Below, in pieces: positions 27,736 to 36,784 of a stretch of 64,000 nt of DNA. A program made the position numbers and the translations under genes. Origin of the DNA: Paraburkholderia tuberum STM678 (GTDB lineage: Bacteria; Pseudomonadota; Gammaproteobacteria; Burkholderiales; Burkholderiaceae). Positions within the stretch are counted from its first letter, which is position 1, and every line of letters begins with the position of its first letter. The stretch spans positions 1 to 64,000 of the forward strand of contig NZ_CADFGP010000012.1 in the NCBI RefSeq assembly GCF_902833905.1. The letters are read 5' to 3'. The notes under the pieces are model-generated. The model saw only the letters and a list, made by a program, of their open reading frames with translations, was not told the DNA's origin and searched no databases.

Positions 27736-28848
27736 CTAGAACTCCCTTATTCCCGCTCCCTGGATGAGTCCTTCTGCAGCCTTGAGCGCCGCACCAACGA
27801 CCTGGTCCATGTTGTAATAGCGATACTGCGCCAGCCTGCCCACAAAAGTGATATCGGCAACTGTCTCCGCAAGCGCGCTATAGCGCATGAACAATGCCTC
27901 GTTTTCCTTGCGTGGAATCGGGTAGTACGGCTCGCCTTCGGCTCGCGGATACTCCTTTACAATCGAAGTCCCCTGATGCTGTTGTCCTGTGAGGTGCTTG
28001 AACTCCGTAATCCTTGTATATTCGTGATCGTTCGGATAGTTGATGGTACCTGTCGGCTGAAAGCGCTCCACGTCGCTCAGATGCTGGTGTTGAAAGTGCA
28101 GGCTGCGGTACGGAAGCTTGCCGAAGCGATAGCCGAAATACGCGTCGATCCGTCCTGTGTACACAAGGTGGCCGCATTCGATACTCGCTTTCACCTCGTT
28201 ATAGTCGGTCGACAGTCGTACGTCGATATCTGGACTGCCAAGCATCTTTTCGAACATCGCGGTGTAGCCTTGCGCCGGCATAAATTGAAAAGTATCGGTG
28301 AAGTACCGGTCGTCGTCGTTCGAACGGGTTGGGATTCGCGCAGCGACGCCCGCAGACAGTTCAGACAGATCGAGTCCCCATTGCTTGCGCGTGTAGCCAC
28401 GGAAAAACTTGTCGCATAGATCGCGGCCAACGCTGCTGAGCACCGCGTCCTCGCTGGTGGAGATGGTTTCTCGCGCTTCACGTACCGACTCCAGGAACGC
28501 CACGGTGGCCTGCTCGTTCAGATCGAGGCCGTATAACGTGTTGATCGTCGTGCGATTGATCGGTATTGGATAGAGATCCCCTTCTATACAAGCCTTTACG
28601 CGATGCTCGTAGAAGCGCCAATCGGTAAAACCCGACAAGTATTCGAATATTCGCTTGCTGTTCGTATGAAAGATATGCGGACCATACGGATGGATCAGCA
28701 CGCCGTTCTCATCCTCACGGTCATATGCGTTGCCGCCTATATGATTCCGCTTGTCTATGACGAGCACGCGCTTCCCGCTTGCCGCCAGGCGTTCGGCACA
28801 GACTGCGCCAGCAAAGCCGGCGCCTACGATAAGGAAGTCATATTTCAT
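27736..28848 (-). CDS. glf: UDP-galactopyranose mutase
   Basis: Cytosolic FAD enzyme converting UDP-galactopyranose to UDP-galactofuranose, the donor for galactofuranose residues in surface glycans. 370 residues, normal length. The FAD Rossmann motif is at residues 8-13 (GAGFAG), followed by HIGGNAYD, PYGPHIFHTNS, the GYTRKQWG segment and DHEYTRITEFKH; the YYPIPRKEN segment is typical of the catalytic face. It overlaps the upstream wzx gene by 11 bp, so they are co-transcribed. Its presence predicts that the cluster makes a galactofuranose-containing polysaccharide. Confidence 0.95.
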   Translation of the reverse strand: MKYDFLIVGAGFAGAVCAERLAASGKRVLVIDKRNHIGGNAYDREDENGVLIHPYGPHIFHTNSKRIFEYLSGFTDWRFYEHRVKACIEGDLYPIPINRTTINTLYGLDLNEQATVAFLESVREARETISTSEDAVLSSVGRDLCDKFFRGYTRKQWGLDLSELSAGVAARIPTRSNDDDRYFTDTFQFMPAQGYTAMFEKMLGSPDIDVRLSTDYNEVKASIECGHLVYTGRIDAYFGYRFGKLPYRSLHFQHQHLSDVERFQPTGTINYPNDHEYTRITEFKHLTGQQHQGTSIVKEYPRAEGEPYYPIPRKENEALFMRYSALAETVADITFVGRLAQYRYYNMDQVVGAALKAAEGLIQGAGIREF

Positions 28849-30103
28849 CTCTGTGCATCCTCGTCTGGAAAGCAGGAACTTTGCATTTGATCAGGTAGAG
28901 AGCCATTGAGGTCGTGACAAGAAATTCGGTGGCGAGGGCAGACATTGCCGCGCCCTGAGCGCCGTAAAGCGATACAAGCGGAAAGAGAAGGGCAAGATTG
29001 AAAAAGCCGGAGGCGATCAGTATCTCGCTGACTTTCTTTTTCATGCCGAGCGGCAGCATCACCTGAACGCCGAGTACATTGCTCAGACAGATGAGCAGCG
29101 GCATCAGGGCCATCCACTTCAGAACGACGACGGCCGGTTCATACCCGGGGCCCATGGCGACACGAACGATCAACTCGGCGCCGGCCCAGAGCGCGACCGA
29201 AGCAAGCAACATGGTCGAGCCCAGCAAGTAGAACATCTTGCGCACCAGCGCAAACGCCTTTGCCGAGTCTTCGGAAAAGAGTGCCGTCACACGCGGGTAT
29301 ATTGCGTTGGAGAGCGGTCCGAGCGGCGCTTGCGCGACGTTCCGAATCTTGTCGGCTACGCCAAAGTAGCCGACAGCGGCGTTTCCGGCAAGAAATCCAA
29401 GCACCACGCTATTGGTGGTTGTGTACAAACTGATCGCTGCCGTGGAAATGAACGTGTGCCAGCCTTCACGAAGCGCCTCGATGATGTCCGCCTTGCTCGG
29501 CATCATCGCGATAATCATGCGGTTTTTTGCGATCAGGATCGATGCGACGAGTCCGGCAGCAACCATGCTCGTCGAACTGATAAGCGAGGCGATCCACGTG
29601 TCGGCCGGCGAGTGGACCAGGAAGAACGTTAGCGGAAGCAGTAGCAACCGCGCGCTCAGGATCGAGATCGTAGTAAACATCATCCGCTCCAGGCCCTGGA
29701 AAAGCCACTGTGGAAACAGGACCGTTCCAATAACAAGCGGATAGGTGGCCAGCAAAACCGGCAGCAATTCGCGCAGTCTTGCTACGAAGAATGCCGCTAA
29801 CAGCAGGATGGCGAGGCAGACCACAGCGATAAGCGCCTTTGCGCCTTGCGTTGCCCAAAAGATCTTCGATACCGCGTACCGATCATTTTGGACCCGTGCG
29901 ACGTAGGCCGTCGATGACCAGTTAAAACCGTACTCGGTCAGCAGCACGAGATAGCCAACTATGGCTTGAGCGAAGACGTATTCTCCAAAGTGTCCCGGGC
30001 GCAGAACGCGCAAGAGGTAGGGAAATGTTGCAAGCGGCAGCAGCATGTTGGCTGCTTGCAGAATTGTCAGCGCAACGATGTTCTGTCGGAGTGGATTCGC
30101 CAT
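28838..30103 (-). CDS. wzx: Wzx-type polysaccharide flippase
   Basis: Inner-membrane protein of 421 residues with about 12 hydrophobic helices, of the RfbX/Wzx family that flips undecaprenyl-linked repeat units. The N-terminal pattern NIVALTILQAANMLLPLATFPYLLRVLRPGHFGEY is characteristic. The C-terminus is short and basic. It heads the four-gene minus-strand unit wzx-glf-DUF707-methyltransferase, overlapping glf by 11 bp. No Wzy polymerase is present in the window, so chain assembly must rely on genes elsewhere. Confidence 0.88.
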   Translation of the reverse strand: MANPLRQNIVALTILQAANMLLPLATFPYLLRVLRPGHFGEYVFAQAIVGYLVLLTEYGFNWSSTAYVARVQNDRYAVSKIFWATQGAKALIAVVCLAILLLAAFFVARLRELLPVLLATYPLVIGTVLFPQWLFQGLERMMFTTISILSARLLLLPLTFFLVHSPADTWIASLISSTSMVAAGLVASILIAKNRMIIAMMPSKADIIEALREGWHTFISTAAISLYTTTNSVVLGFLAGNAAVGYFGVADKIRNVAQAPLGPLSNAIYPRVTALFSEDSAKAFALVRKMFYLLGSTMLLASVALWAGAELIVRVAMGPGYEPAVVVLKWMALMPLLICLSNVLGVQVMLPLGMKKKVSEILIASGFFNLALLFPLVSLYGAQGAAMSALATEFLVTTSMALYLIKCKVPAFQTRMHRDEI

Positions 30104-30673
30104 GAGTTAGCCCGTTTTCAATACATCGATGCAGGACCGCCTGGAGACATGTCTTTCATGCCACCTGGCGAGTCCGCGTAAGTAGTCCATCATATATGTC
30201 ATACGTGCATAGTCGCCGCCATGAACAAGCGCAGGGCGCACTCAATTCGATCCACAGCAGTCATTGGCGCGACGCGACCTCACTGTCATTAATAAGCACT
30301 TAAAATAGATTTCAAATTCCTGATGGCCTTCGTATCACTCAGTTCGGCAGCAGTTGTTGCGCCCGCTGTGGCTTCGTGCCCTCAATGCACAGCACGACCG
30401 AGCGCGCAATCGATGTCCCGGCGCTTGCCGCACTGCCTTCGTTACGCGCTCGCCCCAAATACGGGCGAACTCTGTCCGAAAAAGCGTTGACGTATGCAAA
30501 TGCCGTGCCTTTGAGACGGCCAAACGAATAGCATTTTTTGCGACGATCAACTGCAAGTTTCCAGTTTTCTCTGTGTGCATATTTAAAAAAACAGGTTCGT
30601 TCGATTCGGTCACGCGATCTCGTGCACTTCGCACGCGCTCAGCGTTATGTGCCAGATGGCCGATTCTGCCGGG
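30104..30673. other. Gene-free region upstream of the wzx unit
   Basis: About 570 bases between the GT2 gene and wzx, both on the minus strand. It has A+T-rich stretches (30280-30330 and 30520-30600) and should contain the wzx promoter. Open frames of about 100 codons exist on both strands but have no recognisable content or ribosome-binding site. No JUMPstart-like element was found. Confidence 0.4.
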
Positions 30674-31702
30674 TCAGTGGTGATTGAAGCGTCTCACAAA
30701 GCAATAGAAGATCCATGGATGGATCTTGAGCATGGTCATGACGACGGACAACTTCGGCCGCCCGTCGGCATATATGCCGAGCAGGTGCTTCACGCGCAGT
30801 TTCTTCGAAACGCTGTATAGAATCGGGCTCGCGAGTTGGTAGCTCGGCGCGGTGGTGGCCGCTTGAAACGCGATCGTGCGGTATCCGAAGACGTATTTGA
30901 GCCGGAAGAAGAGACGCTTGTAGTCGGGAATCGGGAGGGACGCGGTCTGTTCTTCAACACGGTCCATGATGACAAAAAGATCGACGACGTGCGGGTTGAA
31001 GCGTCTCGAGATTGCCGATTCGCGGAACATGTATGAGTAAAGCTTGTCCGGAATGAGCCGCACGATTTTCGCGGTGGCGAGCGTCTGCACCGACACGCAA
31101 AGGTCCTCGTAGATGAGACCACACGGATGGTCGGCTGCGACGAAGATCGAACGGCGCACGAGTTTGTTCCAGCAAAAAGCTTGCAGCTTCAGTTCCATAA
31201 TTTTCTGGACGGCTTCCACGCCGGTGATGATGCAGTCGCCGGAGTCGATGCGATCGTTGACGGCGCCATCGGGGCTGACGTGTTCGGCGGCGAAAATGAC
31301 GACATCGGCGTCGTGCTGGTCGGCTTCGCGCAGCACGGTGCGAATGAGATCGCGATGGACGTGGTCGTCGCTGTCAACGCAGAGCACGTACTCGCCCCGC
31401 GCTTCCGATGCGGCGATTTTTCGCGTTTCAGCGAGCCCTTTATTGTCGGTGTTTCTGATCAACTTCCACGGAATGCGATCCTGTTGTGCGAGAAGGCGGG
31501 TGGCGATTTCACCTGAGCGATCGGGGCTGCTGTCGTCGACGGCGATGATTTCGAAATCGGTGCAGGATTGTGACAGCAGGGAGTCGAGACAGTGCTCGAT
31601 ATAGTCCTCGACCTTGTAGATCGGCAGCAGAACGCTGATTCTTGGTGCGGACATGGAAATGGACATGGACATGCTCATGGAAATTGGAGTTTCATAGGGC
31701 AA
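30674..31702 (-). CDS. Glycosyltransferase family 2
   Basis: GT-A fold transferase of about 330 residues, probably adding a sugar to the repeat unit. The nucleotide-sugar domain shows RISVLLPIYKVEDYIEHCLDSLLSQ, FEIIAVDDSSPDRSGEIA and the metal-binding CVDSDDHVH at about 110. The C-terminal 100 residues carry amphipathic helices and a basic end. The true start is unclear: five in-frame ATG codons occur within the first 17 codons (31702, 31678, 31672, 31666, 31654) because of a short ATGTCC-type hexamer repeat. None has a clear ribosome-binding site. Confidence 0.85.
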   Translation of the reverse strand: MPYETPISMSMSMSISMSAPRISVLLPIYKVEDYIEHCLDSLLSQSCTDFEIIAVDDSSPDRSGEIATRLLAQQDRIPWKLIRNTDNKGLAETRKIAASEARGEYVLCVDSDDHVHRDLIRTVLREADQHDADVVIFAAEHVSPDGAVNDRIDSGDCIITGVEAVQKIMELKLQAFCWNKLVRRSIFVAADHPCGLIYEDLCVSVQTLATAKIVRLIPDKLYSYMFRESAISRRFNPHVVDLFVIMDRVEEQTASLPIPDYKRLFFRLKYVFGYRTIAFQAATTAPSYQLASPILYSVSKKLRVKHLLGIYADGRPKLSVVMTMLKIHPWIFYCFVRRFNHH

Positions 31703-31712
31703 AACGATGCCG

Positions 31713-32115
31713 TCATCCTAATGTCAGTTTGCTCTGACGAATCGGCTCGGTGATCTCCAACTGGACCGGTCGTTGGGTCTTCTGCTGCATGACCATTGCC
31801 CGGGAGCCGAGGTAGTTACGCCCAACCTCAATCTTCGTCACTATCGTTGTCGTGAAGGCCGTAACGACGTTTGTCCCGGCAATCCCAGCGGTGATGACCG
31901 GGGAGCCCGGTGATCTTGCGGATCCTGAAACCATCGGCGACATACAGGGCTCCGTCACGCCCGAACACGAGCCCCGTTGGATTCGACAGCATGGCCTGAA
32001 CGGCGAAACCGCCGTCACCGGAATAGCCCATCGCACCGGTCCCAGCGATAGTCCCAACGATGCCGGTCAGACAGCCTGAAACAGCCACGCACGAATGGGA
32101 CATTTCATCACACAC
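31713..32115 (-). pseudogene. NHL-repeat protein remnant, frameshifted
   Basis: One frame (about 32070-31920) encodes a recognisable NHL/teneurin-like repeat: VGTIAGTGAMGYSGDGG, then AMLSNPTGLVFG, DGALYVADGFRIRKI. After RIRKI the pattern continues in another frame (SPVITAGIAGTNVV and onward to the stop at 31713), so a frameshift lies near 31910-31920. Only one repeat and part of a second survive, whereas such proteins normally have many. It is a remnant of a beta-propeller protein next to the polysaccharide genes. Homology call is from pattern only. Confidence 0.55.
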
Positions 32116-33008
32116 CTCTGGACCTATCCTGATGCAAGTAGTCGACGGGACGATCGGTCAACCCACATTGCGGGCGATCAGCCGGAAGGCAGAGTTGGAA
32201 TATAGTCCTTGTCGCGAAGTCATTCAGAGCATTGACCTGAAGCGCTGAAGATCTGTCGCGTTTATTTGAGGTATGCGTCATCCAGTTCAATAAGCCCTTC
32301 GGACCGAAAAATGCCCACGACGTCTGTCAGATTCGTGGCTGGTGGGCCAATTTGACTTCGCGAGCGGTATCTCGGACACCTCAGGGGGCTGTGACCGAGC
32401 GACGTGAGTACAGGCTCTCTCTCATCAATTCATCGGGATCGCATGTCAAGCGGAGAAGCCCTATGGGGCCGTGACGAAGCTCCAAAGCGCAGCGCATTCT
32501 GTATCGCTAAACGTGTATTGCGGCATCGCCTTTTTCAGGACGATTCCGATCGGACCAACGCCGACATTCAAGGCTCGGCAGAACGAACTCAACATCTCCC
32601 GGCGCGTCCACGCGGTCCTGTCACCACCCTTGCAGTGCCGTCCTGAGGTATCGAAACGCCAGGCATTGCAACGGACCCATGGTTGACGCCGATCGGAACA
32701 AAATGCCGTTGCGGGCACTCGACAAGAAAAAGAGTGCAGCTTTTCATTCCGAGTGCGACACGACTCGCTGGCCTTCTCATCGCAACCTCGCGTCTTGCCC
32801 ATACCTGAACGATAGTGAGGCTTTCTTTCATATTGGCTTCGAAGTTGGAGCATGGCGAATATTCGCGAATGGCAAATGCTCAGAAAATGTGAGCAGGCGT
32901 GTTGCGAACGCTGTCTCGACGGTAAGCATGTCAGACGAGATCGACTCCGCTCAACACGGGACGCGGGGAATGACTTCGAAGCACTCCTCTCAGCGGAATT
33001 TTCCGAGA
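32116..33008. other. Gene-free region before enuR
   Basis: Roughly 900 bases with G+C near 53-55% and no supportable gene. A minus-strand frame ending at 32461 (AMPQYTFSDTECAALWSFV) faintly resembles the end of a class I cytochrome c, but no heme-binding Cys-x-x-Cys-His is in reach. Together with the NHL remnant this looks like decayed DNA between the polysaccharide and ectoine loci. Confidence 0.4.
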
Positions 33009-33024
33009 ATTGCTCTAGGACAAT
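33009..33024. promoter_or_regulatory. Candidate EnuR operator upstream of enuR
   Basis: Palindromic 16-mer ATTGCTCTAGGACAAT, half-sites matching at 6 of 8 positions around a central CTAG. It differs by one base from the reverse complement of the site at 45619-45634. It lies about 95 bp before the enuR GTG, suggesting autoregulation. The assignment to EnuR is inferred from its recurrence only upstream of ectoine genes. Confidence 0.6.
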
Positions 33025-33117
33025 ATTTTTCCGCCTCGTTTTGGCCTCACTATGGAGATCGAGCAAGACGACGCGACTCCATATGGAGCCAGCGCCCGCC
33101 ACAACGGAGGAGCAGCG

Positions 33118-34515
33118 GTGATCGAGCAGTGGCGCGAGGCCGTGCGCGCGGTGCACGGCGTGGAATCGAAATACAAGCGACTGGTCAAGGCGATTGCCGG
33201 CGACATCGAGAACACGTCGCTGCCGCCGGGCGCGCGCCTGCCGCCGCAGCGCGACGTCGCCGCCGAACTCGCGATCAGCGTGCAGACCGTGACCAACGCG
33301 TACAAGGAACTGGAGCGGCAAGGCCTGATCCGCTGCGAGGTCGGGCGCGGCAGCTTCGTCGCGGCGCGCGTCACCGAAACGATGTCGAGCTACATGCTCG
33401 ATACGGCCGAGCGTTCGGTGGTCGACTTTTCGATCGCGCGCATCATTCACACGTCCGAGCATGACGCGATGTGGCGCAAGGTCTGCGCGACGCTGTCGAC
33501 GCTCGACGATCAGCCGTGGATTCGCGCGTTCCGGCCGATCGCGGGCTTCGAGCATCATCGTCAGGCGGGTATTGCATGGCTCGCGTCGCTCGGCATGCCG
33601 GCTTCGGCCGATACGCTGCTCGTCACGAACGGCGCCGCCCACGGCATTTTTCTCGCGCTCGCTTCGCTGGTGGGGCCGGGCGACACCGTGCTGTGCGAAA
33701 GCCTGACGGATCACGGCGTGATAGGTTCGGCCAACGTGCTCGGCTTCACGCTGAAGGGCCTCGAGATCGACGAGTACGGCATTCACCCCGAGCATTTCGA
33801 GGAGATGTGCGACAGCGAGCGCATCTCGGCGCTCGTCTGCACACCGACGCTGAACAATCCGACCGTCGCGTTGATGCCCGATTCGCGGCGTCGTGCGATT
33901 GCGAAAATCGCCGAACGCTATGGCGTATACGTGATCGAGGACGACGTGTACGGGCCGTTGCCGGCCAAACATTCCACGCCCATTTCGAGCCTGATTCCGG
34001 ATCTTTCGTTCTACTGCACGAGTTTTACGAAGTCGGTGATGGCCGGCTTGCGCATCGGTTATATGACGACGCCGCGCCGGCTTGCGCTGCGCGCCGAGAG
34101 CGTACTGCGCGTGAGCAGTTGGATGGCGACGCCGCCGATGGCCGAGGTCGCCGCGCGCTGGGTTGTCGACGGCACGGCCGCGCGGCTCGTCGAAATTCAG
34201 CGCGAGCGGCTCGGGCGGCGTCAGTCGCAATTGCAGCAGACGCTCGGTAAATATGTCCTGGGCGCGCATCCGCAGGCGCTGTCGGCGTGGCTGCGGGTGC
34301 CCGATCACTGGCGCACCGATCGGCTGGTGCGCGAACTGCGCAACCGCGACATCGCAGTCACGTCGCCCGATCCGTTTCTCGTGCGCGACGCCGACCGGCC
34401 CAACGCGGTGCGGGTTTGCGTCGGCGCCGAGGTCAGCGAAGACACCTATAAAGCCGCGCTCGAAACGATGCGCGACGTGTTCGAGCAGTACCCGCAGGTG
34501 CACGATTTCACCTGA
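33118..34515 (+). CDS. enuR: EnuR-type MocR/GntR regulator of ectoine utilisation
   Basis: Regulator of 465 residues joining an N-terminal GntR winged helix (about 20-85: LPPGARLPPQRDVAAELAISVQTVTNAYKELERQGLI) to a fold-type I aminotransferase domain. The PLP-binding Lys305 is in TSFTKSVMAGLRIGY. In the characterised EnuR proteins, PLP-bound enzyme-like domain senses ectoine breakdown products such as N-acetyl-2,4-diaminobutyrate and relieves repression. I use the GTG at 33118 because GGAGGAG lies five bases upstream; an ATG at 33052 lacks one. The adjoining eut genes and operator-like sites support the assignment. Confidence 0.88.
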   Translation: MIEQWREAVRAVHGVESKYKRLVKAIAGDIENTSLPPGARLPPQRDVAAELAISVQTVTNAYKELERQGLIRCEVGRGSFVAARVTETMSSYMLDTAERSVVDFSIARIIHTSEHDAMWRKVCATLSTLDDQPWIRAFRPIAGFEHHRQAGIAWLASLGMPASADTLLVTNGAAHGIFLALASLVGPGDTVLCESLTDHGVIGSANVLGFTLKGLEIDEYGIHPEHFEEMCDSERISALVCTPTLNNPTVALMPDSRRRAIAKIAERYGVYVIEDDVYGPLPAKHSTPISSLIPDLSFYCTSFTKSVMAGLRIGYMTTPRRLALRAESVLRVSSWMATPPMAEVAARWVVDGTAARLVEIQRERLGRRQSQLQQTLGKYVLGAHPQALSAWLRVPDHWRTDRLVRELRNRDIAVTSPDPFLVRDADRPNAVRVCVGAEVSEDTYKAALETMRDVFEQYPQVHDFT

Positions 34516-34552
34516 TCGCGCCGGTGCGCGAATTGCGTAACGCGCTGACCGA

Positions 34553-34590
34553 AATGAACTAGGACAATAAAAATCCTTTTTTAGAACACT
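34553..34590. promoter_or_regulatory. Candidate EnuR operator upstream of eutB
   Basis: AATGAACTAGGACAAT at 34553-34568 matches the enuR upstream site at 13 of 16 positions, including all of CTAGGACAAT. A second, weaker half TTAGAACACT lies at 34581-34590, exactly 22 bp further on in the same orientation, which is two helical turns. Paired direct repeats of this kind are common for MocR regulators. The eutB start is about 110 bp downstream. Confidence 0.55.
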
Positions 34591-34698
34591 AGACTGGGCT
34601 GCATGGAAAGCGATGCGGTCGCGAGTCACTGCGTTTATCTGCGATAGCCGTGCCCGCATCGAATAGCGAATCGACCTCTTTGATGCAGGGCCTGGTGC

Positions 34699-35730
34699 AT
34701 GTCCGTTCCATCGTCAACCAATCTTTCGTTAGCCGACATTTACCGCGCGCGCAGCCGTATCGACGGTCGCGTATGCCGAACGCCGCTCGTCGAATCGCCG
34801 AGCCTGTCGGCGCACGCGGGCACGCCGGTCTATCTGAAACTCGAAACCGTGCAGCCGACCGGCAGCTTCAAGCTGCGCGGCGCGACCAATGCGCTCGCGC
34901 AGTTGGCCGAGCAGGGCTGCACTCGCGTGGTGACCGCATCGACCGGTAATCATGGCCGCGCGCTCGCGCATGCGGCGCGCGCGCTCGGTATGGACGCGAC
35001 CGTGTGTCTGTCGCGCCTCGTGCCCGCCAACAAGGTCGACGCGGTACGGGCGCTCGGCGCGCACGTGCGCATTACCGGCCAAAGTCAGGACGAGGCCGAG
35101 CACGAAGCATTGCGGCTCGCGCGCGAAGAAGGCTATGCGTACGTGCCGCCATTCGACGATCCGCGCGTGATCGCCGGACAGGGCACGATCGGGCTCGAAA
35201 TCGTCGAGGCCTTGCCCGATGTCGCGGACATCGTCGTGCCGCTGTCGGGCGGCGGGCTGTTTGCCGGCATCGCGCTCGCGGCGAAAAGCACCAATCCCAC
35301 GATTGGCTTGACCGGCGTCACGATGGCGCGCGGCGCCGCGATGCATGCGAGTCTCGCGGTCGGACGGCCGGTGCTGGTCGAGGAAGTCGACACGCTCGCC
35401 GATTCGCTCGGCGGTGGCATCGGACTCGAAAACCGCTATACGTATGCGCTGACGCGCGATCTGATCGACGAGACGGTGCTGCTCGACGAGGCGTCGATTG
35501 CGCGCGGCATCGCGCATGCGTATCGGCAGGAACGGCTCGTCGTCGAAGGCGCGGCGGCGGTGGGGATTGCCGCGGTGCTCGATCACGCGCTGCCCACTGA
35601 ACGCATCGCGCGCGGGCCGCTCGTGCTCGTCGTGACGGGCGCGAACATCGATATGAATCTGCATCGGCGGATCATCGGCAACGAATCCTCGCAAGCCGCG
35701 CCGTCACCGAACTCACACACCCCATCATGA
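34699..35730 (+). CDS. eutB: Hydroxyectoine utilisation dehydratase EutB
   Basis: PLP enzyme of the threonine dehydratase/fold-type II family, 343 residues. The cofactor Lys58 is in PTGSFKLRGATNA, with the phosphate-binding loop PLSGGGLFAGIALA and a Asn in STGNHGRALA. In ectoine-degrading Proteobacteria EutB acts with EutA and EutC to convert 5-hydroxyectoine to ectoine. The assignment from housekeeping threonine dehydratase rests on context: EnuR upstream and eutC coupled downstream by an ATGA overlap. It lacks the C-terminal ACT regulatory domain of biosynthetic IlvA, consistent with a catabolic role. Confidence 0.87.
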   Translation: MSVPSSTNLSLADIYRARSRIDGRVCRTPLVESPSLSAHAGTPVYLKLETVQPTGSFKLRGATNALAQLAEQGCTRVVTASTGNHGRALAHAARALGMDATVCLSRLVPANKVDAVRALGAHVRITGQSQDEAEHEALRLAREEGYAYVPPFDDPRVIAGQGTIGLEIVEALPDVADIVVPLSGGGLFAGIALAAKSTNPTIGLTGVTMARGAAMHASLAVGRPVLVEEVDTLADSLGGGIGLENRYTYALTRDLIDETVLLDEASIARGIAHAYRQERLVVEGAAAVGIAAVLDHALPTERIARGPLVLVVTGANIDMNLHRRIIGNESSQAAPSPNSHTPS

Positions 35731-36731
35731 CCTCGATCACGCTCCTTGGCGAAGCCGAGCTTCGCAAACTCGTGCCGCTCGATCTCGCGGCCATCGATCA
35801 GATCGAAGCCGCCTTTGTCGCGCTCGCGACCGAGGCGGTCGCGATGCCGCCGATCCTGCGGCTCGATCTGCCCGCGCATAACGGCGAAGTCGACGTGAAG
35901 ACCGCGTGGCTGCCGCGCCTCGACAGCTTCGCGATCAAGGTCAGTCCAGGCTTCTTCGACAACCCGTCGCTCGGTCTGCCGAGCCTGAATGGTCTGATGC
36001 TGGTGTTGTCGGCGAAGACCGGGCTGACCGAAGCGGTGCTGCTCGACAACGGCTATCTGACCGCGATACGCACGGCGGCCGCCGGCGCGGTCGCGGCGCG
36101 CTGGCTCGCGAAAGCGCACACGCCGCAGGTCGCAGTGATCGGCGCGGGCGAGCAGGCGCGTCTGCAACTGCGGGCCTTGATGCTGGTGCGCTGCGTCGAA
36201 CGCGTATGCGTCTGGGCGCGCGACGCGGCGAGCGCGCTGCGTTTCTCCGCGGAAGTGAACGACACGCTCGGCGTGCGATGCGATGTCGCGGCCAGCGTTC
36301 ATGACGCGCTCGCCGAAGCGGACGTCGCGATTACCACCACGCCGAGCCGCACGCCGCTGATCGAAGCCGCCGATCTGCATCCGGGCCTGCACATCACCGC
36401 GATGGGCTCGGACGCCGAGCACAAGAACGAAATCGCGCCGGCCGCGCTGGCGGCGGCGCGCTACGTATGCGACCGCGCGCAGCAAACGCGCGTGCTCGGC
36501 GAACTGCATCACGCGCTCGCCGTGGGCACGATGCGTGACGATGCGGCGATCGTCGAATTGGGCCAGGTGATCGCGAAACAGGCCGCGGGCCGCACGAGCG
36601 ACGCCGACGTGACGATCTGCGATCTGACCGGAACCGGCGCGCAGGACACCGCTATCGCCGCGCTCGCATTGCAGCGCGCGCGTGCCGCAAAGGCGGGAAC
36701 CACATTTGGCAACGACGCGCCGCTTAAATGA
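35727..36731 (+). CDS. eutC: Hydroxyectoine utilisation protein EutC (ornithine cyclodeaminase family)
   Basis: NAD(P)-binding protein of the ornithine cyclodeaminase/mu-crystallin family, 334 residues. Typical segments are an N-terminal dimerisation part, FAIKVSPGFFDNPSLGLPSLNGLMLVL, TAIRTAAAGAVAARWLA and the dinucleotide loop VAVIGAGEQARLQLRA, then HITAMGSDAEHKNEI. In the ectoine pathway EutC is the reductase-like partner of EutB in hydroxyectoine conversion. It overlaps eutB by ATGA and is followed by the deacylase gene with its own ribosome-binding site. Confidence 0.88.
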   Translation: MTSITLLGEAELRKLVPLDLAAIDQIEAAFVALATEAVAMPPILRLDLPAHNGEVDVKTAWLPRLDSFAIKVSPGFFDNPSLGLPSLNGLMLVLSAKTGLTEAVLLDNGYLTAIRTAAAGAVAARWLAKAHTPQVAVIGAGEQARLQLRALMLVRCVERVCVWARDAASALRFSAEVNDTLGVRCDVAASVHDALAEADVAITTTPSRTPLIEAADLHPGLHITAMGSDAEHKNEIAPAALAAARYVCDRAQQTRVLGELHHALAVGTMRDDAAIVELGQVIAKQAAGRTSDADVTICDLTGTGAQDTAIAALALQRARAAKAGTTFGNDAPLK

Positions 36732-36784
36732 CGCGCGATGAACGGCAATACGCCGCCCAAGCGGCTCACGAAGGAGTAGCACAG

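Noticed and set aside
30335..30683. Frames of about 100 codons on both strands upstream of wzx
   Set aside because: No ribosome-binding site, no recognisable domain and biased residue content; treated as intergenic.
32461..34659. 732-codon minus-strand frame opposite enuR
   Set aside because: Shadow of the MocR gene for most of its length. The end AMPQYTFSDTECAALWSFV resembles a cytochrome c terminus but no heme-binding motif is present.
34699..35730. Biosynthetic threonine dehydratase IlvA
   Set aside because: It lacks the C-terminal ACT regulatory domains and is embedded in an EnuR-eutC-eutE unit, so the catabolic EutB assignment is better.
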